A stretch of DNA of 64,000 nucleotides from Planctomycetales bacterium 71-10 (GTDB lineage Bacteria; Planctomycetota; Planctomycetia; Isosphaerales; Isosphaeraceae), in assembly GCA_001898385.1 (NCBI GenBank), contig MKTT01000103.1, forward strand, positions 1-64,000, written 5' to 3'. The translations under genes and the position numbers were made by a program. Shown here one piece after another: positions 34,500 through 45,780 of the stretch. The number at the start of each line of letters is the position of its first letter. Position 1 is the stretch's first letter. The notes under the pieces are model-generated. The model was not told where the DNA came from, ran no database searches, and was given only the letters and a program-made list of their open reading frames with translations.

Positions 34500-35519
34500 T
34501 CAGTTCGCGCCCGCCCCTCCGGGCAGGTCGTCCGTGTCGATGAGGTGGGGCGCGACGCCCTCCGGCCGTTCGGCCGGCGGGACGACGAAGGCCGGGATGG
34601 TGTAGCCGGCGAGGACGATGGTGATGTTGTCCTTGCCGCCGGCCTGCATGGCCTTGTCCAGCAGGATCTCCGTCGTGCGCTTCGAGTCCTCGCGGCGGTT
34701 GAGGACCTCCAGGATGCCGGCGTCGTCGACCATGTCGTTGAGGCCGTCGCTGCACAGGAGGAGGCGGTCGCCGTCCTCCAGGCGGGTCCATCGGACGTCG
34801 GCCTGGATCTTGCCGCGATGGCCGCCGAGGTAGTTGGTCAGGGTGTTGCGGCGGGCGTGGGTGCGGACGTCCTCGGGCTTGATCTGGCCGGCGTCGGCGA
34901 GGGCCTGGGCGACGGTGTGGTCGCGGGTGAGCTGCTTCATCTCGCCGCGGCGCCAGAGGTAGGCGCGCGAGTCGCCGACGTGGATCAGGAACAGGTGCGC
35001 GCCGACGCTGTAGGCCAGGGTCAGCGTGGTCCCCATGCCGAAGAGGCGGCGGTCGGCCTCGCTCTTGACGGTCAGGCGGCGGTCGATCTCCTGGAAGTAC
35101 ATGCTCATCCGGTTGAGCAGCTCGCGGGCCTCCTTCTCGTTGATCTTGAAGCCCCACTTCACGGACTTGTCGGCCAGGCGGACGCCCGTGCTGATGGCCA
35201 TCATGCTGGCCACGTCGCCGGCGTTCATGCCCCCCATGCCGTCGGCCACGACCATGCAGTATCCCGTCTCGCCGACGTCGTGCGGGATCTCGCCGGCCGG
35301 GAGGTTGTCCATCAGGACCTCCATGTGCCGGGAGACCCGCGAGACCATGTAATGGTCCTCGTTCCGGTTCCGCACCTTGCCGGGGTGGGAGGTCGCGGCC
35401 AGGTCGACCTTCACGGAGGTCGAGTGCGGCTCCCGCGGCGCGGGGCGGGTGGAGGAGCTGAGGGGGCTGACCAGGAACTCGAACTGCGAGGTCTCGATAT
35501 TCACGGGCATCGCCGTCAT
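34500..35519 (-). CDS. PP2C-type serine/threonine phosphatase
   Basis: A PPM-family, Mn/Mg-dependent phosphatase that removes phosphate from Ser/Thr residues. The 339-residue product has a 40-residue Ser/Pro N-terminal extension, then the metal-site motifs NRNEDHY, VVADGMGGMNAGDVAS, FLIHVGDSRAYLWR, TRDHTVAQAL, LLCSDGLNDMV and GGKDNITIVL; all metal-binding aspartates expected of the family are visible. It ends in a short Pro/Gly tail without membrane segment. The ATG at 35519 has GGGGAG nine bases upstream. No kinase gene adjoins; in planctomycetes these enzymes probably counter Hanks-type kinases. Confidence 0.94.
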   Translation of the reverse strand: MTAMPVNIETSQFEFLVSPLSSSTRPAPREPHSTSVKVDLAATSHPGKVRNRNEDHYMVSRVSRHMEVLMDNLPAGEIPHDVGETGYCMVVADGMGGMNAGDVASMMAISTGVRLADKSVKWGFKINEKEARELLNRMSMYFQEIDRRLTVKSEADRRLFGMGTTLTLAYSVGAHLFLIHVGDSRAYLWRRGEMKQLTRDHTVAQALADAGQIKPEDVRTHARRNTLTNYLGGHRGKIQADVRWTRLEDGDRLLLCSDGLNDMVDDAGILEVLNRREDSKRTTEILLDKAMQAGGKDNITIVLAGYTIPAFVVPPAERPEGVAPHLIDTDDLPGGAGAN

Positions 35520-35627
35520 GGAAGACGCTCCCCTGCGCCGGCCCCGGGATTCAGCGGCCTGGCCGAGTCCGGCCACTCTGGCCAGCATACGTCAGCAACT
35601 CCGGGGCCGCGCGGGAATTCGCGGAAA

Positions 35628-36839
35628 TCACCCCGACGCCGATCGATCGCCCCGGCCGTCGCGATGGGAGCGGCGGAAGGCGCCGGGGGTCGTCCCCGTC
35701 GCCTTGCGGAACGCGGCGATCAGGTATTCGACGTGGGCGAAGCCGGAGCGGGGGGCGACGGCGTGGAGCGGGAGGTCGGTGTCGATCAGCAGCCGCTTGA
35801 CCCGGCCGATCCGCATGGCGGCGATGGCGTCGTGCAGGGTGCCGCCGGTGGCGGCGCGGAAGCGGCGGTGCAGCGTGCTGCGCGAGACCCCCGCGCGCTC
35901 GGCCACGTCGTCGATCCCGAACCGTCGCGAGGCGTTCTCGCGGAGGAACCGCATGGCGTCGGCCACGACCGGGTCGGAGATCGCCGTCACGTCGCTCGAC
36001 TGCCGGACCGCGATCCCCTTCGGCGGCACGGGCGCGGGTGCCGGCGGCCGGCGCTCGCCGGCCATGATCCGGCCGAGCAGGGCGGCGGCCTCGTAGCCGA
36101 TCCGCCGGCAGTCCGGGATCACGCTGGAGAGGGGAGGGTGGGCCAGCTCGCAGGCGAGGATCTCGTCGTCCACGCCGACCACCGCCACCTCCTCCGGGAC
36201 CGCCACGTCGGCCCGGCGGCAGGCGTCGAGCGCCTGCACGCCCCGGAAGTCGTTGCAGGCCATCAGGCCCATCGGCTTGGGCAGGCCGGACAGCCAGCGC
36301 GAGAACCGATCGACCTCGGCCTCCCACGCCGGCATCTGGTGGCCCCACGAGACGGCGTGGGCCGGCTCGTAGACCTCGCAGCGGCGGCCGGCGGCCTCGA
36401 CGGCCCCGCGGAACGCCTCCAGCCGCAGCCGCGACCATTCGAACTGGGGGTAGCCGAAGTAGCCGAAGCGCTCGAAGCCCCGCTCCATCAGGTGGGCCGC
36501 CGCCAGGGCGCCGATGGCGTGCTGGTCGCTCTGCACGGTAGGCAGTCCGGATTGCGGCTCCTGGTCGTCCAGGTCGATCGTGGGGATCCCCGTCCCGCGG
36601 ATCAGCTCGGAGAACTGCGGGTAGAGCGTGGTGATGATGCCGTCGCCGTCCCAGTCCTCCAGCCACGGCGGCGCGGGGTCCTGCATCGACCGGGGTTCGA
36701 AGAAGACCGTCCAGGGGCCGTTCTCGCGGACGTACTGCACGGTGCCGTGGAGGATCTCGCGGCCGTAGGCCATCGAGGTCTCGATGATGAGCGCGACGTG
36801 CGGCGGCCCCGCGCGTCGCCTGCGCCTCTTCCTCGCCAT
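35628..36839 (-). CDS. XylR-like AraC-family transcription regulator
   Basis: This 403-residue regulator joins an N-terminal periplasmic-binding-like sugar sensor (about 14-275: VALIIETSMAYGREILHGTV; MGLMACNDFRGVQALDACRR; VAVVGVDDEILACELAHPPL) to a C-terminal AraC double helix-turn-helix (about 295-390: VAERAGVSRSTLHRRFRAAT; SGFAHVEYLIAAFRKATGTT). This is the architecture of the E. coli xylose regulator XylR, widespread in planctomycetes, usually next to carbohydrate genes. Here the divergent neighbour is DUF1559, so its target is unclear. The start at 36839 precedes a very basic patch (ARKRRRRRA). Confidence 0.9.
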   Translation of the reverse strand: MARKRRRRRAGPPHVALIIETSMAYGREILHGTVQYVRENGPWTVFFEPRSMQDPAPPWLEDWDGDGIITTLYPQFSELIRGTGIPTIDLDDQEPQSGLPTVQSDQHAIGALAAAHLMERGFERFGYFGYPQFEWSRLRLEAFRGAVEAAGRRCEVYEPAHAVSWGHQMPAWEAEVDRFSRWLSGLPKPMGLMACNDFRGVQALDACRRADVAVPEEVAVVGVDDEILACELAHPPLSSVIPDCRRIGYEAAALLGRIMAGERRPPAPAPVPPKGIAVRQSSDVTAISDPVVADAMRFLRENASRRFGIDDVAERAGVSRSTLHRRFRAATGGTLHDAIAAMRIGRVKRLLIDTDLPLHAVAPRSGFAHVEYLIAAFRKATGTTPGAFRRSHRDGRGDRSASG

Positions 36840-36938
36840 CCCGCCCCCGATCCGCGCGGCGAGGTCGCCGCATTTCCTACATCCCCTCGCCGACGGCCCC
36901 CTCAAAAGCACCGGTCGACCGCCGCGTCGTGACACGAT

Positions 36939-36967
36939 TTCTTAGCCGAATTTGCATAAAAGTTCAA
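36939..36967 (-). promoter_or_regulatory. Possible promoter of the XylR-like gene
   Basis: On the minus strand TTGAAC (36967-36962), 17 bases, TAAGAA (36944-36939), within an AT-rich patch (about 36935-37015) of the 300-bp gap between two divergent genes. For the DUF1559 gene only a lone CATAAT (36995-37000) is seen. Confidence 0.4.
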
Positions 36968-37139
36968 TTCCCCGCCGGCGCGATGCTTGTTTAACATAAT
37001 TCCCGCTTCACATTCCTTGCAGCGCCTCGCGAGCCTCTCCGACGAGCCCCGGCGTCTCTCCCGCCCGGGGCCGGCGACGACGCCGTCCGACGTCCCATTC
37101 CGACCCTTGCACGTCAACAGGTTTGGAGGAGCCTCGACC

Positions 37140-38219
37140 ATGCGCAGGAGCCGCGGATTCACCCTGATCGAGCTGCTGGTGGTGATCGCGATCATCGCGG
37201 TCCTGATCGCGCTCCTGCTCCCCGCCGTCCAGTCGGCGCGGGAGGCGGCGCGGCGGGCCCAATGCGTCAACAACCTGAAGCAATTGGGCCTGGCGGCCCA
37301 GAACTACGTCTCGACGTACGACACGTTCCCGATGCAGTGCAACTACCCGACGTCGGAGATCCAGGACTCCGGCTTCTCGTGGTCGTGGGCGGTCGCGCTG
37401 CTGCCCCACTTCGAGCAGGGGGCGCTCTTCGACTCGATGAACTTCCAGCAGGGGAACTACGGCCTCCAGATCACGACGGCGGGCTACACGCAGGTCGCGT
37501 CGCTGCTCTGCCCGTCCGAGTCGATCGCCCAGCGGCCGGGTTACCCCTGGGCGACGGTCAGCTACGTGGGCAACTACGGCGGGCCGGGCCAGATCCAGGC
37601 CTACAGCGGGACGATCGTGCCGCCCAAGGACCTGCTGCTCAACGGCTCCATCGGGACCAAGGGCTGGGGCGGCGGCGCGGGGATGGTGCGGATCGGCTCG
37701 ATCACCGACGGCACGTCGAACACCGCGGTCTTCAGCGAGCACCTCATCGGCCTGGGGATCAACCCCGCGGTGGCGACGATGACGCCGAACTCGAAGGACG
37801 CGAGGCGGGTGATCTTCCCCGGCGTGGACTCGACGGGCATAGGGACGGGGGCCGAGGGGGCCATGAAGGCGGCCACGGCCTGCCAGACCCTGCCGAGCAC
37901 CATGACGGCGAACGCGACGGCCTCGGCGTACCTCGGCTACAACTGGCTGCTGGGCTACCCGACGCACGTCTGCCTGGTGAACTACATGCACGTCGCGCGG
38001 CCCAACAGCCTGCACTGCGGCAACGCGGGGGACATCGGCTACGTCCAGTTCGTGGGGCCTACCGGGTCGGCCGCGGCGAGCAGCAACCACTCCGGCGGCG
38101 TGAACGTCGCCCTGTCCGACGGCTCGGTCCGGTTCATCAAGGACTCGATCGGCCTGCCGGTCTGGTGGGCGCTCGGCAGCCGCAACGGCGGCGAAGTCAT
38201 CAGCTCGGACGCCTATTGA
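37140..38219 (+). CDS. DUF1559 type-II-pseudopilin-like surface protein
   Basis: This second DUF1559 protein of the window has 359 residues. It opens [18 protein letters not shown] with the prepilin cleavage site, a hydrophobic helix, then [20 protein letters not shown]. The C-terminal [20 protein letters not shown] and final [10 protein letters not shown] match the other copy (ending [10 protein letters not shown]). GGAGGAG eight bases before the ATG fixes the start. It is followed 25 bp later by a small lipoprotein gene, presumably co-transcribed. Function of the family is unknown beyond export and pilin-like membrane anchoring. Confidence 0.94.
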   Translation: MRRSRGFTLIELLVVIAIIAVLIALLLPAVQSAREAARRAQCVNNLKQLGLAAQNYVSTYDTFPMQCNYPTSEIQDSGFSWSWAVALLPHFEQGALFDSMNFQQGNYGLQITTAGYTQVASLLCPSESIAQRPGYPWATVSYVGNYGGPGQIQAYSGTIVPPKDLLLNGSIGTKGWGGGAGMVRIGSITDGTSNTAVFSEHLIGLGINPAVATMTPNSKDARRVIFPGVDSTGIGTGAEGAMKAATACQTLPSTMTANATASAYLGYNWLLGYPTHVCLVNYMHVARPNSLHCGNAGDIGYVQFVGPTGSAAASSNHSGGVNVALSDGSVRFIKDSIGLPVWWALGSRNGGEVISSDAY

Positions 38220-38244
38220 GGCCCGGATGGGACGGGAGACGACC

Positions 38245-38463
38245 ATGACGCCTCGACGAGCCATGGGCCCCCTCCGGGGCCTGGCGATCGCCATGATCGC
38301 CGTCTACTCTATCGGTTGCCTGGGCTGCGGCTCGGAAGACCGCCTGGCCGGCACGCCCACGAACCTGCCCCCGGGCACCATGCCCCCGGCGCCGCCGCTG
38401 ACGCAGTCCCCGATCGACATGGCGAAGGCCGCCAAGATCAAGGGGAAGAAGGCGCGGCCCTGA
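38245..38463 (+). CDS. Small lipoprotein paired with DUF1559
   Basis: This 72-residue product has a signal peptide (MTPRRAMGPLRGLAIAMIAV) with a lipid-attachment cysteine in YSIGC or CLGC, then a proline/threonine-rich mature part and a lysine-rich end (AAKIKGKKARP). GGAG seven bases upstream of the ATG at 38245 supports it. It mirrors the lipoprotein at 11185-11409 in size, basic C-terminus and DUF1559 partner. Confidence 0.75.
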   Translation: MTPRRAMGPLRGLAIAMIAVYSIGCLGCGSEDRLAGTPTNLPPGTMPPAPPLTQSPIDMAKAAKIKGKKARP

Positions 38464-38528
38464 CCGCCGCGCCGGGCCGCGCCGGGTGCCGGCGCGGCCC
38501 GGGACCATTCCGAGGAGACCTCTCGACG

Positions 38529-39884
38529 ATGCGACGAAATCTCATCACCCGCGGGGCGTTCCTGGCCCTCGCGCTGGCGACGGCCGCCGCGACGGCCGGC
38601 GAATTGAAGGTCGGGGCCGCGGCCGCGAACCTGGCGGCCGACGACGCGATGGTCATCGGCGGCGGCATCGGCCCCGGCAAGGCGACCGGGCAGGAAGGCG
38701 AGCTGCGGGCCACCGCGATCGTGATCGAGGACCCCCACGGCGGCAAGGTCGCGCTGGTCGAGTGCGACGTCCTGATGGTCGAGCGCGACGTCCTCGACGA
38801 CGCCGCCCGGCGGATCGAGAAGGCGACGGGCGTCCCGTTCGACAACGTCCTCATCAACGCCACCCACACCCACCACGCCCCGACGACCATCTCGATCCAC
38901 GGCTACCGTCGCGAGGAGGGGTTCACGAAGCAGGTCGGCGACAAGGCCGTCGAGGCGGCCGTCGCCGCGAACGCGCGGCTCGCGCCGGCGACGATGGAAT
39001 TCCGGCTGGGCGAGGAGTCGTCGGTCGGCCGCAACAGCCGGCTGCTCCTCTCCAACGGGATGATCTACTGGACCGGCGCCACCGACGACTTCGTCCGCCC
39101 CACCGGCCCGTTCGACCCCGAGCTGCCCGTCTGGGCCTTCCGCCGGCCCGACGGCAAGCTCGAAGCGGTCATGTTCAACCACTCCACGCACACCATCGGC
39201 GCGCGCACGCCGGGCGTGCGCTCCGCCGGCTTCTACGGCCTGACCGCGCAGGAGCTGGAGAAGGAGCTGGGCGGGACCGTGCTGTTCTTCGAGGGGGCCT
39301 CTGGCTCGACGCACAACCTGGACCTGAAGGCCGACGAGATGATCGTCCGGATGAAGGCCGCGGTCGTGGCGGCGCTCGCCAAGGCCGAGCCGCAGGAGGT
39401 CGACCGCGTGAAGGGGATCCGCAAGGAGGTGACGGTCAAGGTCCGCGACTTCGACGATGCGAAGGACGACGCCGCCGTCGTCGCCTACGAGGCGTACAAG
39501 CTCAAGGACCATCCCCAGATCGCCCAGTTCGTCGTCGACGTCTTCCGCGACATGCGCAAGGAGCTGTCCCCGAGGAAGAACGAGGAGCGCAAGACGTGGG
39601 TCCAGGCGATCCGCATCGGCGACACGGCCGTCGTCGGCGTCCCGGCCGAGTTCTTCACGGCGCTGGGCCAGGACATCAAGCGCCGGAGCCCGTTCCGCCA
39701 CACCTACGTCTTCGAGCTGGCCAACGACTACGTCGGATACCTCCCCGACCGCAAGGGCTTCGAGCAGGGGGGCTACCAGACCTGGACCGGCCTCCACAGC
39801 TTCACCGCCCCCGGCACCGGCGAGATGATCGTCGACGAGGCGGTGGGGCTGCTCAAGACGCTGCATGAGGATGCGTCGAAGTGA
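38529..39884 (+). CDS. Neutral ceramidase-like exported hydrolase
   Basis: This 451-residue protein has a signal peptide (LITRGAFLALALATAAATAG) and the N-terminal domain of neutral/alkaline non-lysosomal ceramidases, whose zinc amidase fold cleaves the amide of ceramide; in planctomycetes the real substrate is unknown. Visible motifs are VIGGGIGPGKATGQEGELRA, VALVECDVLMVERDVLDDAA, the histidine cluster NATHTHHAPTT, FNHSTHTIGA, ALGQDIKRRSPFRHTYVFEL and NDYVGYLPDRKGFEQGGYQT. It is shorter than full ceramidases (about 650 or more), lacking the C-terminal beta domain. GAGGAG lies 11 bases before the ATG. Confidence 0.87.
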   Translation: MRRNLITRGAFLALALATAAATAGELKVGAAAANLAADDAMVIGGGIGPGKATGQEGELRATAIVIEDPHGGKVALVECDVLMVERDVLDDAARRIEKATGVPFDNVLINATHTHHAPTTISIHGYRREEGFTKQVGDKAVEAAVAANARLAPATMEFRLGEESSVGRNSRLLLSNGMIYWTGATDDFVRPTGPFDPELPVWAFRRPDGKLEAVMFNHSTHTIGARTPGVRSAGFYGLTAQELEKELGGTVLFFEGASGSTHNLDLKADEMIVRMKAAVVAALAKAEPQEVDRVKGIRKEVTVKVRDFDDAKDDAAVVAYEAYKLKDHPQIAQFVVDVFRDMRKELSPRKNEERKTWVQAIRIGDTAVVGVPAEFFTALGQDIKRRSPFRHTYVFELANDYVGYLPDRKGFEQGGYQTWTGLHSFTAPGTGEMIVDEAVGLLKTLHEDASK

Positions 39885-39919
39885 CATCGCAGCGGAGGCC
39901 GAGCGGGCCGACGACGACG

Positions 39920-40079
39920 GCCTTCTCCCCTTGAGGGAGAAGGTGGCCGAAGGCCGGATGAGGGGTCGACCGCCGTCGCATCCCCTCATCCGATCGGGCG
40001 GCCCCGAACGTCGACGACCTCGGTCGCGCCACCCCTCATCCGGCCCTCCGGGCCACCTTCTCCCTCAAGGGGAGAAGGC
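39920..40079. repeat. Long inverted repeat of the GGCCGGATGAGGGG family
   Basis: The left arm 39920-39966 (CCTTCTCCCC, TTGA, GGGAGAAGG, then GGCCGAAGGCC and GGATGAGGGGT) is mirrored by the right arm 40031-40079. The arms of about 47 bases are nearly complementary around a 64-base centre. It shares its core with the MITE-like elements but lacks their GTGCCTTTGG ends. It fills most of the gap between two co-directional genes and could end transcription of the ceramidase-like gene. Confidence 0.8.
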
Positions 40080-40163
40080 GTCGATCGCCCCGGCCATCTC
40101 GGCTGAAGATCCCACCGCCCCCGCCCGCCGCGGCCCGCTCGGACATCCCGTAGGATCCTCCCC

Positions 40164-43046
40164 ATGACGACCCACCGGAACATCGCGCGAACCTGGATCG
40201 CCGCCGCGGCGCTCGCCGCGCTCGGGGCCGACGAGCCTCCGCCGAAGCCCCTCGCGCCCGACGAGGCGAGGGCGACGATCCGCCTGGCCGACCCGGAGCT
40301 GACGATCGAGCTGGTCGCCTCCGAGCCCGACATCCACAGCCCGGTCGCCGCGGCGTGGGACGAGGACGGGCGGCTGTACGTCGCGGAGATGCTCGACTAC
40401 CCGCTCGGCCCCGGCTCGGGCAAGGTCCGGATGCTGGAGGACCGCGACGGCGACGGCCGCTACGAGCGCGTCACCGCCTTCGCCGAGGGGCTGAACTTCC
40501 CCAACGGCGTCATGCCCTGGAACGGCGGCGTGCTGGTCACGGCCGCGCCCGACATCCTGTTCCTCAAGGACGGCGACGGCGACGGCGTCGCCGACACCCG
40601 CCGCGTCGTGCTGACGGGCTTCGCCGAGGGGAACACCCAGCTCCGCGTCAACGGCCTGACCTGGGGCGCGGACAACTGGATCTATGGAGCCAACGGCCGC
40701 AGCGACGGCGTCGTCCGCCGCCCCGGCGAGCCCGACGACAAGGCCGTCCCGCTCCGCTTCCACGACTTCCGCTTCAGGCCCGACGGCGGCCCGGTCGAGC
40801 CCGTCTCCGGCTTCAGCCAGTTCGGCCTCCCGCGCGACGACTGGGGGCGGCGGTTCCCCTCGTGGAACACCATGCCGATCCGCCACGTCGTCCTGGAGGA
40901 AAAGACGCTGGCGCGCAACCCGTTCCTCGCCGAGTCGGCCACCGTCGCGACGATCCTCGACCCCGCCGACGGCGGCCGGGTCTTCCCGATCAGCCCGCCG
41001 CCGACCACCTACAACCGCGAGTCCACCGCCTACTACAACGCGAGCTGCGGCCCCATCATCTACCGCGGCGATCTCCTCGGCCCCGGCTACGAGGGGGACG
41101 CCTTCTTCTGCGAGTCGCTGACGAACCTCGTCCAGCGTCGGGTGCTGGAGCATCGCGGGCCGACGTTCCTCGCACGCCGCGGCGAGAACGAGGCCGACCG
41201 CGAGTTCCTCGCCTCGACCGACCCCTGCTTCCGCGCGGTCAACCTCGCCACCGGGCCCGACGGGGCGCTCTACGTCGTCGACTTCTACCGCGAGGTCGTC
41301 GAGCATCCGGCCTTCGTCCCGGCCGAGCTGCGCGAGTCGATCGAGTTCCGCCGCTGGAACAACCGCGGCCGGATCTGGAGGATCGCCAAGAAGGGGACGA
41401 CGCCCGCCCCGCCGCCTCGGCTGGGCAAGGCGACGACGGCCGAGCTGATCGCCCTGCTGGAGCATCCCAACGGCTGGCGTCGCGACACGGCCCAGCGCCT
41501 GCTCGTCGCGCGTCATGACCTGACCGCCGCGCCCGTGCTGGAGACGATGGCCAGGGCGTCGGAATCGCCCCTCGGCCGCCTGCACGCGGCCTGGACGCTC
41601 GACGGCCTGGGGGCGCTGGCCGACCCGATCGTCGAGGCGCTGCTGGAAGACCCCGACGCCGACGTCCGCGCCTGCGCCGCGAAGCTGGCCGTCGGCCGCC
41701 CCGGGCTGCTGGAGACGCTCGCCACCCTGGCCGACGACCCGGAGGACCGAGTCCGGTTCCAGGCCGCGGTCGCCCTGGGCGACTCCGACGCGCCCGAGGC
41801 CGTCGCCGCGCTGGCGACGATCGCCGCCCGGGACGCGGAGGACGAATGGTCGCGCCTGGCCGTCCTCAGCGGACTGCGCGAGACGGCCTCGCCGTTCCTG
41901 GCCGACCTGCTGGAAGCTAACCCCGGCTGGCTCGCTGCGCCGACCCCCGGCCAGGCGCACCTCCTGGGCTCGACGGCCGCGATCCTGGGCGCGCGGGCGA
42001 ATCCCGAGGAGCTTCGGGCCCTGGCCGATCGGATCGACCCCGGGGCGGGCGGGGAGGGGGTCGGCGGCCGGGTCGCGCTGCTGCTGGGCCTCTCCGACGG
42101 CCTGGCCCGCGCGGGGAAACCCCCGCGCGAGCTGCTGAAGGAGATGGGCTTCGAGGGGATCGCCGCGCTGCTGGACCGCACCGCGGCGACCGTCGATGCG
42201 GCCGACGCCGGCCCGGAAGATCGGGCCCGCGCGCTGACGCTGCTGTCGCGGTTCCGCCCGAACGACGCGGCGTCGCGGATCCCCGCGCTGCTCGCGGCGG
42301 GCCAGCCCGAGGCCGTGCAGGCCGCCGCCGCGGAGGCCGTCGCGGAGGTCGGGTCGCCCGAGCTGGCCGGCCGGATCCTGGAGGGCTGGGAGTCGATCCC
42401 GACCAATCCCCGCCGCGCGGTGATCGCCGTCCTGATCCGGTCGGCGGCGCTGACCGGGAGCCTGATCGCGGCCCTGGAGGACGACGCCGTGGGCCTGGCC
42501 GAGCTGACCCCGGCCGAGCGCGAGGCGTTGCGGGCCTCGTCCGACCCGGAGGTCGCGAGGCGAGCCGGGGCGCTGCTGGCCTCGCGGACGCCGCCGGACC
42601 GGGCGGGGGTCGTCGCGAAGTTCCAGCCGGCGCTCAGCCTGGTCGGCGACCCGGAGCGGGGCCGCGAGCTGTTCGCCAAGAACTGCAAGACCTGCCACGC
42701 CCATCGCGGCGAGGGCTTCAAGGTGGGCCCGGACATCTCCGGCGTCGCCAGCCGGCCGCCGTCGGCGCTGCTGAAGGACGTCCTCGACCCCAACGCCGAC
42801 GTCTCGCCCGACTTCGTCGCCTTCACCGTCGCGACCACCCGCGGCCAGACGCTCTCCGGCCTGCTCGCCGAGGAGACCGCGACCAGCCTGAAGCTCAAGG
42901 CCGCCGAGGGGGTCGAGCAGTCCGTCCTCCGCTCCGAGGTCGAGGCCGTCCGCCGCACCGGCCGGTCGCTCATGCCCGAGGGCTTCGAAGACGTCCTGGG
43001 CGAGCAGGGCCTCGCCGACCTCATCGCGTTCCTCAAGCAGCCCTGA
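40164..43046 (+). CDS. PVC-type haem/beta-propeller dehydrogenase-like protein
   Basis: This 960-residue exported protein has a signal peptide (ARTWIAAAALAALGADE). The PVC membrane-bound-dehydrogenase propeller follows (about 35-430: YVAEMLDYPLGPGSGKVRML, LNFPNGVMPWNGGVLVTAAP, GPDGALYVVDFYREVVEHPA), then HEAT-like helical repeats (about 440-790) and a C-terminal cytochrome c domain with haem site CKTCH near residue 841 and a later distal methionine candidate in SLMPEGFEDV. The class is a hallmark of Planctomycetes-Verrucomicrobia-Chlamydiae and is thought to oxidise sugars or their derivatives. It is followed 35 bp later by a DUF1080 gene, a common partnership. Confidence 0.93.
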   Translation: MTTHRNIARTWIAAAALAALGADEPPPKPLAPDEARATIRLADPELTIELVASEPDIHSPVAAAWDEDGRLYVAEMLDYPLGPGSGKVRMLEDRDGDGRYERVTAFAEGLNFPNGVMPWNGGVLVTAAPDILFLKDGDGDGVADTRRVVLTGFAEGNTQLRVNGLTWGADNWIYGANGRSDGVVRRPGEPDDKAVPLRFHDFRFRPDGGPVEPVSGFSQFGLPRDDWGRRFPSWNTMPIRHVVLEEKTLARNPFLAESATVATILDPADGGRVFPISPPPTTYNRESTAYYNASCGPIIYRGDLLGPGYEGDAFFCESLTNLVQRRVLEHRGPTFLARRGENEADREFLASTDPCFRAVNLATGPDGALYVVDFYREVVEHPAFVPAELRESIEFRRWNNRGRIWRIAKKGTTPAPPPRLGKATTAELIALLEHPNGWRRDTAQRLLVARHDLTAAPVLETMARASESPLGRLHAAWTLDGLGALADPIVEALLEDPDADVRACAAKLAVGRPGLLETLATLADDPEDRVRFQAAVALGDSDAPEAVAALATIAARDAEDEWSRLAVLSGLRETASPFLADLLEANPGWLAAPTPGQAHLLGSTAAILGARANPEELRALADRIDPGAGGEGVGGRVALLLGLSDGLARAGKPPRELLKEMGFEGIAALLDRTAATVDAADAGPEDRARALTLLSRFRPNDAASRIPALLAAGQPEAVQAAAAEAVAEVGSPELAGRILEGWESIPTNPRRAVIAVLIRSAALTGSLIAALEDDAVGLAELTPAEREALRASSDPEVARRAGALLASRTPPDRAGVVAKFQPALSLVGDPERGRELFAKNCKTCHAHRGEGFKVGPDISGVASRPPSALLKDVLDPNADVSPDFVAFTVATTRGQTLSGLLAEETATSLKLKAAEGVEQSVLRSEVEAVRRTGRSLMPEGFEDVLGEQGLADLIAFLKQP

Positions 43047-43081
43047 ATCGACCCCGAACCCCGAATCGAAAGGCGGATCCG

Positions 43082-43876
43082 ATGATCCTCTCCCTCCCCT
43101 GCCTGGCGCTGGCCGCGGGCCTGACGCTCGCGCCCCCCGACTCGTCGGAGGGCTGGACGCCCCTGTTCAACGGCAAGGACCTGACCGGCTGGTACACGTT
43201 CCTCCAGCAGCACGGCAAGGATTCCGACCCCGACAAGATCGTCACCATCGAGGACGGTGCGATCCACCTCTACAAGGGCTTCGCCGACAAATCGAAGGTC
43301 GTGATGGGCTACATCGGCACGGAGAAGGAGTACGGCGACTACCACCTGCGGCTCCAGTACCGCTGGGGCGACGCCAAGTTCGAGCCACGCTACGCGTTGA
43401 AGAAGGACGCCGGGCTGTACTACCACATCACCGGCCCCGACGTCGTCTGGCCGCGGTCGCTCCAGTACCAGATCGAGGAGACGAACGTCGGCGACCTGAT
43501 CGCGCTGTTCGGGATGCAGGCCGACACGACGATCGACCCGAAGACCCGCGACGCGAAGTCGCCCGACTACCCTACGTTCCTCCCCGCCGACCGCGGCGGC
43601 GAGCCGCGCGTGCTCGGCCTGAAGGGGATCGACTACCAGCACCGCCTGGCCGAGGTCGCCGAGCGCGACGGCTGGAACGACGTCGAGGTCATCGCCAGGG
43701 GGGACGAGGTCACCCACCTGCTCAACGGCCGCGTCGTGAACCGCGGCGTCGCCGTGCGCTTCGACGACCCCGAGAAGCCCGGCCACCCCGTCCCGCTCAC
43801 CAAGGGCCGCATCGCCCTGGAGATCGAGGCCGCCGAGCTGTGGTTCCGCAACGTCGAGATCCGCCCGGCGAAGTGA
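43082..43876 (+). CDS. DUF1080 (3-keto-disaccharide hydrolase-like) protein
   Basis: This 264-residue protein has a short signal-like start (MILSLPCLALAAGLTLAPPD) and the concanavalin-like beta sandwich of DUF1080: GWTPLFNGKDLTGWYTFLQQ, YGDYHLRLQYRWGDAKFEPR, KKDAGLYYHITGP, the Gln/Glu pair SLQYQIEETNVGD, HLLNGRVVNRG and GRIALEIEAAELWFRNVEIR. Characterised relatives cleave 3-keto-disaccharides, and the upstream PVC protein could be the oxidising partner; that link is inference. Confidence 0.92.
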   Translation: MILSLPCLALAAGLTLAPPDSSEGWTPLFNGKDLTGWYTFLQQHGKDSDPDKIVTIEDGAIHLYKGFADKSKVVMGYIGTEKEYGDYHLRLQYRWGDAKFEPRYALKKDAGLYYHITGPDVVWPRSLQYQIEETNVGDLIALFGMQADTTIDPKTRDAKSPDYPTFLPADRGGEPRVLGLKGIDYQHRLAEVAERDGWNDVEVIARGDEVTHLLNGRVVNRGVAVRFDDPEKPGHPVPLTKGRIALEIEAAELWFRNVEIRPAK

Positions 43877-43915
43877 GCGACCGGCCACGCGGAGACCATA
43901 TAAACCGTGGCGATG

Positions 43916-43949
43916 CCGAGAGGGTGGACCGCCCGGGCCACCCTCTCGG
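43916..43949. terminator. 12-bp stem hairpin between convergent genes
   Basis: CCGAGAGGGTGG, ten bases, CCACCCTCTCGG lies 40 bases after the DUF1080 stop and 142 bases after the groEL stop on the other strand. There is no T-run. It is probably the transcript end for the plus-strand genes and may act in both directions. Confidence 0.6.
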
Positions 43950-44021
43950 CCGGCCTTCGGCGGCGTCCCGGCGGGGATCGGCGAGGGCTGCCGGATATCG
44001 CGGGCGCGGCGCATGAAAGAG

Positions 44022-44047
44022 GACGGGGGCCGTCGCGGGCCCCCGTC
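44022..44047 (-). terminator. Terminator hairpin after groEL
   Basis: GACGGGGGCC, six bases, GGCCCCCGTC forms a perfect 10-bp stem 44 bases beyond the groEL stop on the minus strand. It is followed there by CTCTTTC, a partial T-run. Confidence 0.65.
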
Positions 44048-44090
44048 CGGGATGTTGCTGGGGATCGGCCGGCCGAGGGGCCGGGGTCGA

Positions 44091-45713
<1,623 letters not shown>

Positions 45714-45780
45714 GTTGCCTTCATCTCCCTATCGCGATAGAGGAACGTGTCTCGTGTGGTGGGGCGCCAGGCCGGCCCGA

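Noticed and set aside
36987..37139. Upstream extension of the second DUF1559 frame
   Set aside because: It would put 51 residues before the prepilin signal. GGAGGAG directly precedes the ATG at 37140.
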